DNA from: Chloroflexota bacterium
GTDB taxonomy: Bacteria > Chloroflexota > Anaerolineae > Anaerolineales > Villigracilaceae
Assembly: GCA_023459215.1 (NCBI GenBank)
Contig: JAEWVF010000079.1
Location: 33,167-97,166 of the forward strand
Length of the DNA: 64,000 bases
Direction: 5' to 3'
In this document: one piece after another, positions 31,803-39,998 of the stretch
Position numbering within the stretch: the stretch's first letter is position 1
Layout of the letters: each line of letters starts with the position of its first letter
Notes under the pieces: generated by a model
Databases searched by the model: none
What the model was told of the DNA's origin: nothing
The model's input: only the letters and a program-made list of their open reading frames with translations
Position numbers and translations under genes: made by a program

Positions 31803-32939
31803 ATGAAAAAAAACTCCTTACTCCTTAGCCTTGTCATTCTCATCTTAACCGGCTGCTCCATGCCCGGTGTTGCCGCGCCGACGCCCAGCCCCAGCCCCAG
31901 TCCGAGCGCGACCGCCACCATTACACTAACTCCCAGCCTGACGCCCACGGCAACCGTTACCGAGACAGCAACCATCACCCCAACGCCAACCATCATGCCG
32001 ACCATCGAGCCGATGACCGGCGTCCTGCGTGCGCCGACCAACATCCGCGAGAAGCCGAGCAAGGGCGGCAGTGAACGCCTGGGCGGCCTGTATTTCAACC
32101 AGGCCATCAAAATCATTGGCCGTAATGACCGCGCCAACTGGTATTGGTTCATCTATCCCGAAGCCCCTGGAGGAACCGCCTGGGTGCTGGCCAGCGCCGT
32201 GGATTTGCAAGGTGAAATCGGCCTGCTGCCCATCGTCACCTTCCCCGAAGGGCCAGACAAGCCGGTAGCTGTCCCGCCGCTGTTGCCGCCCAGCACAGGC
32301 GCACCGCTGCCGCTCAATCCACCCGGCCCCGAGGCCCGGATTGGGGTAGCCGTTCAACTCCTGAATGTGCGCGTTGGCCCGGGAACGGGGTATCTCAGCC
32401 TCGGAACCATCCCCTACGGGACAACCATGAGCTTCACCGGCCGCGTCGAAGATAATTCCTGGTATCAGATCGAATATCCATCCGGGCTGGATGGCCGCGC
32501 CTGGATATCAGGCGATCTGGTCAAGCTGGATTTCGGCCCCAAGCAATTACCAATCTACAACTTCCTGGCAACACCCGTCACCGAAGCGCCACCCCAGCCC
32601 GAAGAGCCAACCGCAGCGCCCGAGGCAGGCACACCCCAACCGGCCACCGAAACGCCCATCCCGCCCAGCCCAACGCCGAACCTGCCCACCGGGGTTGTGA
32701 CGGCCCAGATCAACGTCCGCAGCGGCCCGGCCTCTTCATATGAAGCCTATGGAATGCTGAACCCCAAGGAAATTGTCGTGATTACCGGCAAAACCCTGAA
32801 TGGCAACTGGCTGCAAATCGAATATGCGGGTGCGCCTGACGGCAAGGGCTGGGTGGCAACCGCCTATATCACCCTGAATAGCGACATCAGCAAGCTCCCA
32901 TATTTCGATAATCTGGGAACACCGTTGCCCCAGCCCTAA
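31803..32939 (+). CDS. SH3b-domain lipoprotein 2
   Basis: A 378-residue lipoprotein with signal MKKNSLLLSLVILILTGC. A low-complexity Pro/Thr/Ser linker (about 20-70) is followed by three SH3b-like units: APTNIREKPSKGGSERLG near 75, LLNVRVGPGTGYLSLGT near 190, and QINVRSGPASSYEAYG near 300, joined by Pro-rich spacers. It starts 5 bp after the previous gene and repeats its plan, indicating duplication. Cell-wall binding or mechanical anchoring is inferred; no enzyme domain is present. Confidence 0.82.
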   Translation: MKKNSLLLSLVILILTGCSMPGVAAPTPSPSPSPSATATITLTPSLTPTATVTETATITPTPTIMPTIEPMTGVLRAPTNIREKPSKGGSERLGGLYFNQAIKIIGRNDRANWYWFIYPEAPGGTAWVLASAVDLQGEIGLLPIVTFPEGPDKPVAVPPLLPPSTGAPLPLNPPGPEARIGVAVQLLNVRVGPGTGYLSLGTIPYGTTMSFTGRVEDNSWYQIEYPSGLDGRAWISGDLVKLDFGPKQLPIYNFLATPVTEAPPQPEEPTAAPEAGTPQPATETPIPPSPTPNLPTGVVTAQINVRSGPASSYEAYGMLNPKEIVVITGKTLNGNWLQIEYAGAPDGKGWVATAYITLNSDISKLPYFDNLGTPLPQP

Positions 32940-33014
32940 CAATTGCGCTGAATTGCACAAAAACGACTTTTATGGTAGATTTACTTAATAATTCCTGATT
33001 GCGGGAGGCCAAGC

Positions 33015-33635
33015 ATGAGCAAACAGATTGTGCCAGATGTCATCGTCAGCCGATTACCGGTATACTTGCGCGCCCTGCAGCGTCTGGCCGATGTTGGCAT
33101 TACTACCACTTCATCGCAAGAGTTGGGCGAAAAAGTGGGGATTTCAGCTGCCCAAATTCGTAAAGATTTGTCGCAGTTTGGCGAATTCGGAAAACAGGGA
33201 ACGGGTTATTACATCCCGTTTTTGATTGAACGATTGAGCCAGATCCTGAACGTTGACCGCATCTGGGATGTGGCGGTTGTTGGCATGGGCGATATCGGCC
33301 ATGCGATTGCCCGCTATAACGGTTTCGCCAATCGCGGTTTCCAGGTAGCCATGTGTTTCGACGCCGACCCCGCCAAAATCGGCAAAAAAATCGGCGAGTT
33401 CGAAGTGCGGGATGCGAAAAACCTGGTTGCGGATATCAAAGCTGCCGGTGTAAAAGTTGCCATGGTATGTGTCCCCGCTTCTGTGGCCCAGGATGTGGCC
33501 GACCAGCTTGTCGAAGCCGGGGTGCGCGGCATCCTGAATTACGCGCCGCTCAAACTGATTGTCCCAGCCAATGTCAGGGTGCAGCACATCGACCCGGCCA
33601 TCCATTTACAGCGCATCACCTACTATATCGCTTAG
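33015..33635 (+). CDS. rex: Redox-sensing transcriptional repressor Rex
   Basis: A 206-residue regulator. The N-terminal winged helix (about 1-80) has the conserved VGISAAQIRKDLSQFGEFGKQGTGY segment (core RKDLSQFGEFG), and the Rossmann domain has VVGMGDIGHAIARY near 90-103 for NAD(H). A C-terminal domain-swapped helix follows LQRITYYIA. Rex leaves its operators when NADH rises. A perfect Rex-type operator lies at 1974-1991 before the NuoE-like operon. GGGAGG precedes the ATG. The gene stands alone, between SH3b lipoproteins and a convergent membrane-anchored protein, with a terminator after it. Confidence 0.95.
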   Translation: MSKQIVPDVIVSRLPVYLRALQRLADVGITTTSSQELGEKVGISAAQIRKDLSQFGEFGKQGTGYYIPFLIERLSQILNVDRIWDVAVVGMGDIGHAIARYNGFANRGFQVAMCFDADPAKIGKKIGEFEVRDAKNLVADIKAAGVKVAMVCVPASVAQDVADQLVEAGVRGILNYAPLKLIVPANVRVQHIDPAIHLQRITYYIA

Positions 33636-33649
33636 TTCCCAAAGAATCG

Positions 33650-33681
33650 AAAACGGCTTCTTTTTTACAAGAAGCCGTTTT
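33650..33681. terminator. Bidirectional intrinsic terminator after rex
   Basis: AAAACGGCTTCTT (33650-33662) pairs with AAGAAGCCGTTTT (33669-33681) around a 6-nt loop, followed by a T-rich run. It ends rex and the convergent gene at 33699. Confidence 0.85.
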
Positions 33682-33698
33682 TATTTTCCAAAGAGCAA

Positions 33699-34088
33699 TC
33701 AGGTGTTTTTATTCCAACTATCAACAGCCTGTTGGAAAACCTGGCGCAGGTCAGTGGGTAAATCATCGAGGCTGCCAAACTTCTGGCCGTTCACCCAAAT
33801 CTCAAGACCGGAATCGGCATTTGTGCCAAAATCAATCTCATAATGGCTGAGTTCAGGATGAGCTTGCAGCCGGGCACGCAAAATATCTTCTATCTGCTCG
33901 GCGAATGGTGAGGCCAATTGTTCGTCCGGATCATGGTCAAAGACCTGAAAGCCCTCGCCATCGGCTTGGGCCGCAGCGATCGTTTCAGGCGGCGGGGTCT
34001 GACGCATCCATTCCGGTTTTTCGTCGCCAGTTTCGGTCAGGTTAACCTGATTTGCGCGGATAAAAAGAAAAGCCAACACACCAACCAC
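33699..34088 (-). CDS. Membrane-anchored hypothetical protein, possible N-terminal frameshift
   Basis: 129 residues can be read from a GTG at 34088, which has no SD. The frame continues upstream as hydrophobic sequence (SLTILVVAGLAALF) to a stop at about 34139, while an ATG-ATG pair with GGAGAAAG before it (34140) opens a different frame. Removing one base near 34120-34125 would join that start to this frame and give a normal membrane anchor. The rest is soluble, acidic and unrecognised (EIDFGTNADSGLEIWVNG). It ends the MreB/F1 gene group; MreB ends 17 bp upstream of the ATG pair. Either a sequencing error or a real shift is possible. Confidence 0.6.
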   Translation of the reverse strand: MVGVLAFLFIRANQVNLTETGDEKPEWMRQTPPPETIAAAQADGEGFQVFDHDPDEQLASPFAEQIEDILRARLQAHPELSHYEIDFGTNADSGLEIWVNGQKFGSLDDLPTDLRQVFQQAVDSWNKNT

Positions 34089-34156
34089 AAACAGCGCAGC
34101 AAGGCCTGCAACGACCAGGATAGTGAGCGAGCGACATCATCTTTCTCCGTTTCTGC

Positions 34157-35164
34157 CTATACGGGCGGCAAATTGCGCCGTAAAAGGGCATACATGGGCA
34201 GGGCGCGGGCCGCGCCTTCGGCCACACAGGTCAACGGATTATCGACCAGGTAGGCCGGAATGCCCAGGGACTTGGTTAACAACTTATCGACCCCGCGCAG
34301 GAGCGCGCCGCCGCCGGTCAGGGCCATACCGCGGTCAATGATATCCGAAACCAGTTCGGGGGGTGTTTTTTCGAGCACGCGGCGGCAGTTTTCAGTTACC
34401 TGCTTAAGCGGTTCCTGCAACGCTTCGACAATTTCTCCGGTGGTAATCGTTACCGGACGCGGAAGTCCTGTGACCTGATCCTGGCCCTGGACATCCATGC
34501 TCTGTTCGTTATCCTGGGGAACAGCTGCGCCGATCCTGATCTTGAGTTGTTCGGCGGTCTGGGGTGAAATCACCACCCCGTATTTTCGACGGGTATAGGT
34601 GACAATGGCATCGTCCATGTGCATTCCGCCGGCGCGCAGGGTTTCCGCCGAAACAATGCCATACATCGCCAGGACAGCCGCCTGGGTTGCGCCGCCGCCC
34701 AGGCAAACCACCATATTGCCCGAGGGGGAATTGATTGGCAGGTCTACGCCCAGAGCCGCAGCCAGGGGTTGCTGGATCAAGTAAGCATCGCGGCTGCCAG
34801 CCTGCAGCACAGCTTCGTGAACCGCGCGGCTCTCGACGCTGGTCACGCCATAAGGCACGGAAATCATCACATTCGGCTTGAAAATACGGATTGGGCCGCT
34901 GACTCGCTGGAGCAGAACACGCAAAAGCGTTTCGGTGATCTCGTAATCGGCGATGACGCCGTTCTGCAAAGGCATGGCAACCTCGATGGAATCGGGGACA
35001 CGCCCAAGCATGTCACGGGCTTCCTTACCCACCGCAACCATCTTCTGGTCAGCAACATCGATTGCCACAATGGTCGGTTCTTCAACCGCTACATGAGTGC
35101 CGTCTGAGATGCGCGTGTAAATTGTCCCCAGGTCGATACCCAGGTCGCGAGAAAAACCGGCCAT
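34157..35164 (-). CDS. mreB: MreB-family rod-shape actin homolog
   Basis: A 335-residue protein with the actin-fold nucleotide motifs: LGIDLGTIYTRI near residue 8, VISVPYGVTSVESRAV near 100, phosphate-2 motif CLGGGATQAAVL near 160, and ALTGGGALLRG near 285. MreB filaments direct cell-wall synthesis and rod shape. It begins 9 bp after the atpC stop and so lies at the end of the F1-ATPase unit, an unusual position. It lacks neighbouring mreC, mreD or rodA genes. Length and motifs appear complete. Confidence 0.9.
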   Translation of the reverse strand: MAGFSRDLGIDLGTIYTRISDGTHVAVEEPTIVAIDVADQKMVAVGKEARDMLGRVPDSIEVAMPLQNGVIADYEITETLLRVLLQRVSGPIRIFKPNVMISVPYGVTSVESRAVHEAVLQAGSRDAYLIQQPLAAALGVDLPINSPSGNMVVCLGGGATQAAVLAMYGIVSAETLRAGGMHMDDAIVTYTRRKYGVVISPQTAEQLKIRIGAAVPQDNEQSMDVQGQDQVTGLPRPVTITTGEIVEALQEPLKQVTENCRRVLEKTPPELVSDIIDRGMALTGGGALLRGVDKLLTKSLGIPAYLVDNPLTCVAEGAARALPMYALLRRNLPPV

Positions 35165-35173
35165 AATGATTTA

Positions 35174-35611
35174 TTATCCTTCGTTGGAAGGGAAGCGTTT
35201 ACCAGTGCGATAGCGTTTCACCGCATCGAGGCGCAAATTCGAGCGAAGCAGAGCAGCTTCCAACTTTTCGTATGCATCTGCGTCCTCGGCGCTGACTTTG
35301 CTCAAGGCTTCTTCGGCCTTCCTGCGGGCGGATTCAGCGCGGGCTACGTCAATTTCCGCCACATTCTCGGCGGCATCGGCCAGAACGGTTACAATTTCAG
35401 GCTGGATTTCAGCCACTCCCCCGGCAACTGTAAAAATTTGTTCCTGCGATTTCTCACGAACTTTAATGAAACCATATTTCAGGGTGGTCAAGAGCGGGGC
35501 ATGGTGCGGCAAAATACCCATCTCGCCATCAGCGCCCGGCAAGACAACAATATCCACGTCACCTTCAAAAACCATACGGTCTTGTGAAACGATTTCACAT
35601 CGAATAGGCAT
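35174..35611 (-). CDS. atpC: F1F0 ATP synthase subunit epsilon
   Basis: A 145-residue subunit starting MPIRCEIVSQDRMVFEGDV. The beta-sandwich domain with GEMGILPHHAPLLTTLKYG is typical, followed by the C-terminal helical pair (REARRKAEEAL-like region at about 105-145). Epsilon links F1 to the c-ring and can inhibit ATP hydrolysis. It follows atpD after 74 bp holding a hairpin and precedes mreB by 9 bp. Confidence 0.93.
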   Translation of the reverse strand: MPIRCEIVSQDRMVFEGDVDIVVLPGADGEMGILPHHAPLLTTLKYGFIKVREKSQEQIFTVAGGVAEIQPEIVTVLADAAENVAEIDVARAESARRKAEEALSKVSAEDADAYEKLEAALLRSNLRLDAVKRYRTGKRFPSNEG

Positions 35612-35626
35612 AAGGTTCTCCGAGAT

Positions 35627-35667
35627 CGGGCGGCAAATTCCTGTTTGAATGCGGAATCTGCCACCCG
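35627..35667. other. Intercistronic hairpin between atpD and atpC
   Basis: CGGGCGGCAAATTCC (35627-35641) pairs with GGAATCTGCCACCCG (35653-35667), 15 pairs including two non-Watson-Crick ones, around an 11-nt loop. No U-run follows. A processing or stoichiometry-setting element is possible. Confidence 0.5.
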
Positions 35668-35685
35668 AACCTAGATATGCTTGGG

Positions 35686-37089
35686 TTACGCGCCCTGAGC
35701 CAGGCGTTCAGCTTTCGCGCGGGCGTCTTCGATGGTGCCGACAAGTTGGAAGGCCTGTTCGGGCAGGTCATCGTGCTTGCCGTCCAAAATTTCACGGAAG
35801 CCGCGGATGGTATCCTTGAGAGAAACATACGTGCCGGGAATGCCGGTGAACTGCTCGGCCACAAAGAACGGCTGCGAGAAGAAGCGCTCGATCTTGCGGG
35901 CGCGGGCCACCAGGAGTTTATCATCTTCGGAGAGTTCATCCACGCCCAGGATGGCGATAATATCCTGCAAATCCTTGTAGCGCTGCAAAACGCGTTGTAC
36001 TTCACGGGCGGTGGCATAATGCTCAGGCCCAACGATGTTCGGGTCGAGAATACGGCTGGTCGAAACCAGCGGATCGACCGCCGGGTAAATACCCTTTTCA
36101 GCAATCGAACGCTCCAGGGCGATGGTCGCATCCAGGTGGGTAAAAGTCGCCACCGGGGCCGGGTCGGAGTAGTCATCCGCCGGAACATAAACGGCCTGCA
36201 TCGAGGTAATCGAACCGGTGCGGGTCGAGGTAATACGCTCCTGCAACTCACCCATTTCGGTCGAAAGAGTCGGCTGGTAGCCTACCGCGGAGGGCATACG
36301 CCCGAGCAGGGCCGACACTTCCGAACCGGACATGGTAAAGCGGAAGATATTATCGATAAAGAGCAACACATCCTTGCCCTGGTCGCGGAAGTATTCCGCC
36401 ATCGCCAGCGCAGAGAGCGCAACGCGCAAGCGCACGCCGGAAGGCTCGTTCATCTGGCCATAAACCATGACGGTGTCTTTCATAACGCCAGACTCAATCA
36501 TTTCACGATAAAGGGCCGTTCCCTCGCGGGTACGTTCGCCAACGCCGGCAAAAACCGAATTGCCCTGATGCACGGTCGCAATTGAGCGGATCAGTTCCAT
36601 GATAACCACGGTCTTGCCCACGCCTGCGCCGCCGAAAATGCCGGTTTTACCACCCTTGGTAAAGGGCGCAATCAGGTCGATCACCTTGATGCCGGTTTCG
36701 AAGATTTCGGTGCTGGTCGACTGCTCGGAAAACGAAGGGGCCGGGCGGTGGATCGGGTAATGCTGATCAGCCTTGATTTCGCCCATCTCATCAATCGGCT
36801 GACCAAGAACGTTGAAGATACGGCCAAGGGTCGCCGGGCCAACCGGAACCAGGATCGGCGCGCCGGTGGATACGGCAGGCACGCCGCGCTGCAATCCATC
36901 AGTCGAATCCATCGAAACGGTGCGCACCCAGCCTTCGCCAAGGTGCTTTTGTACTTCCAAAACGAGCGGTTCCCGTCCGGGGCGCTCGACTTCAATCGCT
37001 TCATAAAGATCGGGTAAATTGCCTTCGGGAAAGGCTACATCCACCACACCACCTTGAATCTGGACTACGCGGCCAGTCTCTTTCGCCAT
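35686..37089 (-). CDS. atpD: F1F0 ATP synthase subunit beta
   Basis: A 467-residue catalytic subunit. ATG 37089 (MAKETGRVVQ) follows GGAGG with 5 nt spacing; an ATG four codons earlier is less well placed. P-loop GGAGVGKT at 153-160, Walker B region KDVLLFIDNIFRF, and SALLGRMPSAVGYQPTL are as expected; the Glu of GERTREG is present. It converts ADP and phosphate to ATP during proton or sodium flow. It lies between atpG and atpC in a four-gene F1 block. Confidence 0.96.
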   Translation of the reverse strand: MAKETGRVVQIQGGVVDVAFPEGNLPDLYEAIEVERPGREPLVLEVQKHLGEGWVRTVSMDSTDGLQRGVPAVSTGAPILVPVGPATLGRIFNVLGQPIDEMGEIKADQHYPIHRPAPSFSEQSTSTEIFETGIKVIDLIAPFTKGGKTGIFGGAGVGKTVVIMELIRSIATVHQGNSVFAGVGERTREGTALYREMIESGVMKDTVMVYGQMNEPSGVRLRVALSALAMAEYFRDQGKDVLLFIDNIFRFTMSGSEVSALLGRMPSAVGYQPTLSTEMGELQERITSTRTGSITSMQAVYVPADDYSDPAPVATFTHLDATIALERSIAEKGIYPAVDPLVSTSRILDPNIVGPEHYATAREVQRVLQRYKDLQDIIAILGVDELSEDDKLLVARARKIERFFSQPFFVAEQFTGIPGTYVSLKDTIRGFREILDGKHDDLPEQAFQLVGTIEDARAKAERLAQGA

Positions 37090-37102
37090 TTTCGCCTCCA
37101 AC

Positions 37103-38002
37103 TTATTGAGATGTGCCCTGGGCTAACGCTTCAGCGCCGCCGGCAATATCGAGAATATCGTTTGTAATCGATTGTTGACGAACCTTGTTATATTGAAGCT
37201 GCAATTCGCCAACCAATTCATTGGCATTATCGGTCGCATTACGCATGGCCACCATGCGGGCGGCATGTTCACTCGCCAGCGACTCGAGAATTGCCTGGTA
37301 AACCTGTAAGGCTGTAAAGCGGGGGATAATTTGATCCAGGATTTCATTTTGGTCAGGCTCATAAATGTATGCAGCCGAAACATGATTCTTGTGTTCGAAA
37401 TCCACCACCCGGCCTTCGCCGCCATCCACTTCCAGGGGCAGCAGTTTCTTGATGACCGGGTCTTGTTTGACCATGTTGATGAAATCGGTATAGACCAGGA
37501 AAACCTCGTCCGCGCGGCCTTCCAGGAATTCTGAAACGGCCAGACGGCCTATCGCAGAAACATCCGCAAACGAAGGTGCGGGGGGCAGGTTGCTAAAATC
37601 CGCAATCACTGGCTGTTTGCGGCGCACAAGCAGGTCGCGGCCCTTGCGGCCAACCGCGATAAATCGGAGCGGGGTCGGCCAGTTGGAAAACTGGCGAAAA
37701 GTGTAGCGAATCAGGTTGGTGTTGTAAGCGCCGGCCAAACCACGGTCGCCGCTGATAACCACCACCAGCGTATTCTTAACCTTCTCGCGGGCAGTCAGAA
37801 GCGGATGCAGGGAATCGCGGCCCGGCTGGGCGGAAATGTGACTCAAAACCTGCCAGGCCTTGGTCGCATACGGGCGGGTGCCCATCAGGGCGGCAATTGC
37901 CTTGCGGACCTTGCTGGCAGAAACCGCCTGCAAGGCGCGCGTCACCTGCGAAATATTTTTTACACTCTTGATGCGAAGCCGCATCTCTCGGGCAGAAGCC
38001 AT
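37103..38002 (-). CDS. atpG: F1F0 ATP synthase subunit gamma
   Basis: A 299-residue central-stalk subunit starting MASAREMRLRIKSVKNISQVTRALQAV, with the N-terminal coiled helix, a central Rossmann-like part (VVISGDRGLAGAYNTN) and the C-terminal helix with MVAMRNATDNANELVGELQLQYNKVRQQSIT, whose core matches the family signature. It is normal in length. Placed between atpA and atpD as in nearly all F1 operons. Confidence 0.95.
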   Translation of the reverse strand: MASAREMRLRIKSVKNISQVTRALQAVSASKVRKAIAALMGTRPYATKAWQVLSHISAQPGRDSLHPLLTAREKVKNTLVVVISGDRGLAGAYNTNLIRYTFRQFSNWPTPLRFIAVGRKGRDLLVRRKQPVIADFSNLPPAPSFADVSAIGRLAVSEFLEGRADEVFLVYTDFINMVKQDPVIKKLLPLEVDGGEGRVVDFEHKNHVSAAYIYEPDQNEILDQIIPRFTALQVYQAILESLASEHAARMVAMRNATDNANELVGELQLQYNKVRQQSITNDILDIAGGAEALAQGTSQ

Positions 38003-38049
38003 GAATTAGTCTCCTCGTCGGCTAGTCAATCGGGGGCTAGTCGGCGCGG

Positions 38050-39714
38050 CTAAGCTTGCCAGGTCGCCTTGAAAGCGGACAGGGCTTCACGCAATCTCTT
38101 CTCGTTGTCGGCTGTGATCTGGCGCTTCTCGGTGATATCCTTGCCAATCTCAGGATGCGATACATCCATATATTTGAGAAGGTCCACTTCCCAGGCGCGC
38201 ATCTTCTCGACCGGGACTTCATCGGCAAAGCCCTGGGTGCCGGCAAACAGAACCATCACCTGATGCTCAAGCGAGACCGGCTGGTATTGCGGCTGCTTAA
38301 GGATTTCCTGCATCCGGCGGCCACGGTTCAACTGACCCTGGGTGGCCTTATCGAGATCGGAGCCGAACTGGGCAAAAGCAGCCAGTTCGCGATAGGCGGC
38401 CATATCCAAGCGAAGACGACCAGCCACCTGTTTCATGGCCTTGGTCTGGGCAGCGCCACCCACACGCGATACCGAAATACCCACGTTCACCGCCGGGCGA
38501 ATACCGGCATTGAACAAGTTACCTTCGAGATAAATTTGGCCATCAGTGATGGAAATAACGTTGGTCGGCACATAAGCGGATACGTCGCCGAGCAGGGTTT
38601 CGATAATCGGCAGGGATGTCAGCGAACCACCCGTGCCCTTTACCTTCACAACCTTGAAGTTTTCATTGCCCTCGAGTTTTTTGAGCGCCTGTTCGGCCTC
38701 ATGCTGCGAGAGCGGCCCGGTATAAACCTTGCCGTCAAAAGCGTCCGCTTCGCTGGCTTCCGCTGCGGCAAAATCCTTGCGGGTGATAACAAATTTATAG
38801 GCCAAACGCGCGGCGCGTTCGAGCAAACGAGAGTGCAAGTAGAACAAGTCACCGGGATAGGCTTCGCGTCCGGGCGGGCGACGCAGGAGCAGTGAAACCT
38901 GGCGATAGGCCCAGGCATGCTTCGACAGGTCATCATAAACGACCAGGGCATCGCGGCCGGTCTCCATGAATTCTTCACCCATGGCGCAGCCGGCATAAGG
39001 GGCGATGTACTGAAGCGCGGCGGCTTCGTCAGCCGCGGCAACGACCACAATCGTGTGATCCATCGCGCCATATTTTTCGAGCAGGGCCACCGTTCGGGCA
39101 ATCGCCGATTTCTTCTGGCCGATGGCGACATAAATGCAGATAACGCCTTTGCCCTTCTGGTTGATGATCGTGTCGAGCGCGATGGCCGTTTTACCGGTTT
39201 GGCGGTCGCCGATGATCAATTCGCGCTGGCCGCGGCCAATCGGAATCATCGCGTCGATCGCCTTGATACCGGTTTGGACGGGGGTATCCACATCCTGGCG
39301 GGCAACCACGCCGGGGGCAATGCGCTCGATCGGGCGGAAACCGCTAAAGTTGATCGGGCCTTTGCCGTCAATCGGCTCGCCCAAAGCGTTGACTACACGC
39401 CCAACCAGCCCGTCTCCCACCGGGACTGAGGCGATCCGCCCCAGGGAGCGCACCGTCATGCCTTCGACGATTCCGGCGTAATCACCCATAATGATTACGC
39501 CGACTTTGGTTTCTTCGAGATTGAAAGCAATGCCAATCACCCCGTTCTGGAACTGGACCAGTTCCTGCGAACGGACATTGGCCAGGCCTTCTACACGGGC
39601 AATACCATCACCAGCTTCAAGCACCGTTCCAACATCGCTGATGCTGTAATCAGCCTGGAAGGAATCGATCTGCTTTTGAAAATCGCTCGTGATTTGCTTA
39701 ATCAGGTCTGACAT
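38050..39714 (-). CDS. atpA: F1F0 ATP synthase subunit alpha with an insertion
   Basis: A 554-residue alpha subunit; ATG 39714 (MSDLIKQITSDFQ) follows GGAGGCC. P-loop GDRQTGKT near 170-177, VYVAIGQKKS-type and YDDLSKHAWAYRQVSLLLRRPPGREAYPGD segments, and the C-terminal helical domain are normal. Between LLERAARLA and GGSLTSLPIIET, where alpha usually has about ten residues, there are 56 (about Y306-T361, including the charged SQHEAEQALKKLEGNENFKV). The added stretch explains the length over the usual 500-510. No delta, a, b or c subunit gene precedes it; an SPFH gene is divergent upstream. Confidence 0.94.
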   Translation of the reverse strand: MSDLIKQITSDFQKQIDSFQADYSISDVGTVLEAGDGIARVEGLANVRSQELVQFQNGVIGIAFNLEETKVGVIIMGDYAGIVEGMTVRSLGRIASVPVGDGLVGRVVNALGEPIDGKGPINFSGFRPIERIAPGVVARQDVDTPVQTGIKAIDAMIPIGRGQRELIIGDRQTGKTAIALDTIINQKGKGVICIYVAIGQKKSAIARTVALLEKYGAMDHTIVVVAAADEAAALQYIAPYAGCAMGEEFMETGRDALVVYDDLSKHAWAYRQVSLLLRRPPGREAYPGDLFYLHSRLLERAARLAYKFVITRKDFAAAEASEADAFDGKVYTGPLSQHEAEQALKKLEGNENFKVVKVKGTGGSLTSLPIIETLLGDVSAYVPTNVISITDGQIYLEGNLFNAGIRPAVNVGISVSRVGGAAQTKAMKQVAGRLRLDMAAYRELAAFAQFGSDLDKATQGQLNRGRRMQEILKQPQYQPVSLEHQVMVLFAGTQGFADEVPVEKMRAWEVDLLKYMDVSHPEIGKDITEKRQITADNEKRLREALSAFKATWQA

Positions 39715-39829
39715 TTGGCCTCCACCATTGGGATTTTTCGACGATTCAACCCCGCCTGAACTCCAGGCGTAACCGTACCCACGTGTTAAATTGGAAAATG
39801 CCGTGATAAGCGGCGGGCAGAACGCTCCA

Positions 39830-39858
39830 ATCATACCTGAAAGCATAGGGATTGTCCA
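39830..39858 (-). promoter_or_regulatory. Candidate promoter of the atpAGDC-mreB unit
   Basis: On the minus strand TGGACA (39858-39853) and TATGAT (39835-39830) are 17 bp apart, predicting a start near 39823 and a leader of about 110 nt before atpA. Confidence 0.5.
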
Positions 39859-39934
39859 GTTAGCGGAGTTGCGGCAGGGGCGGGCCGCGCAGGCCGACCG
39901 GCAAAATGTTAACAAAACAAAAACACAACCCGCT

Positions 39935-39962
39935 TTGATTCCGGCCCGTGTTTTGCTATACT
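39935..39962 (+). promoter_or_regulatory. Promoter of the SPFH gene pair
   Basis: TTGATT (39935-39940) and TATACT (39957-39962) are 16 bp apart, with the start expected near 39969 and an SD (AAAGGAGA) just before ATG 39999. Confidence 0.6.
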
Positions 39963-39998
39963 GATTCTGTTGTTTATTTCAAGAAAGGAGAATTTCTT

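Noticed and set aside
35584..35601. TGTGAAA-CGA-TTTCACA inverted repeat as a second Rex site
   Set aside because: The gap between TGTGA and TCACA is 7 rather than 6 bp and it lies within the atpC coding sequence; kept only as a coincidence.
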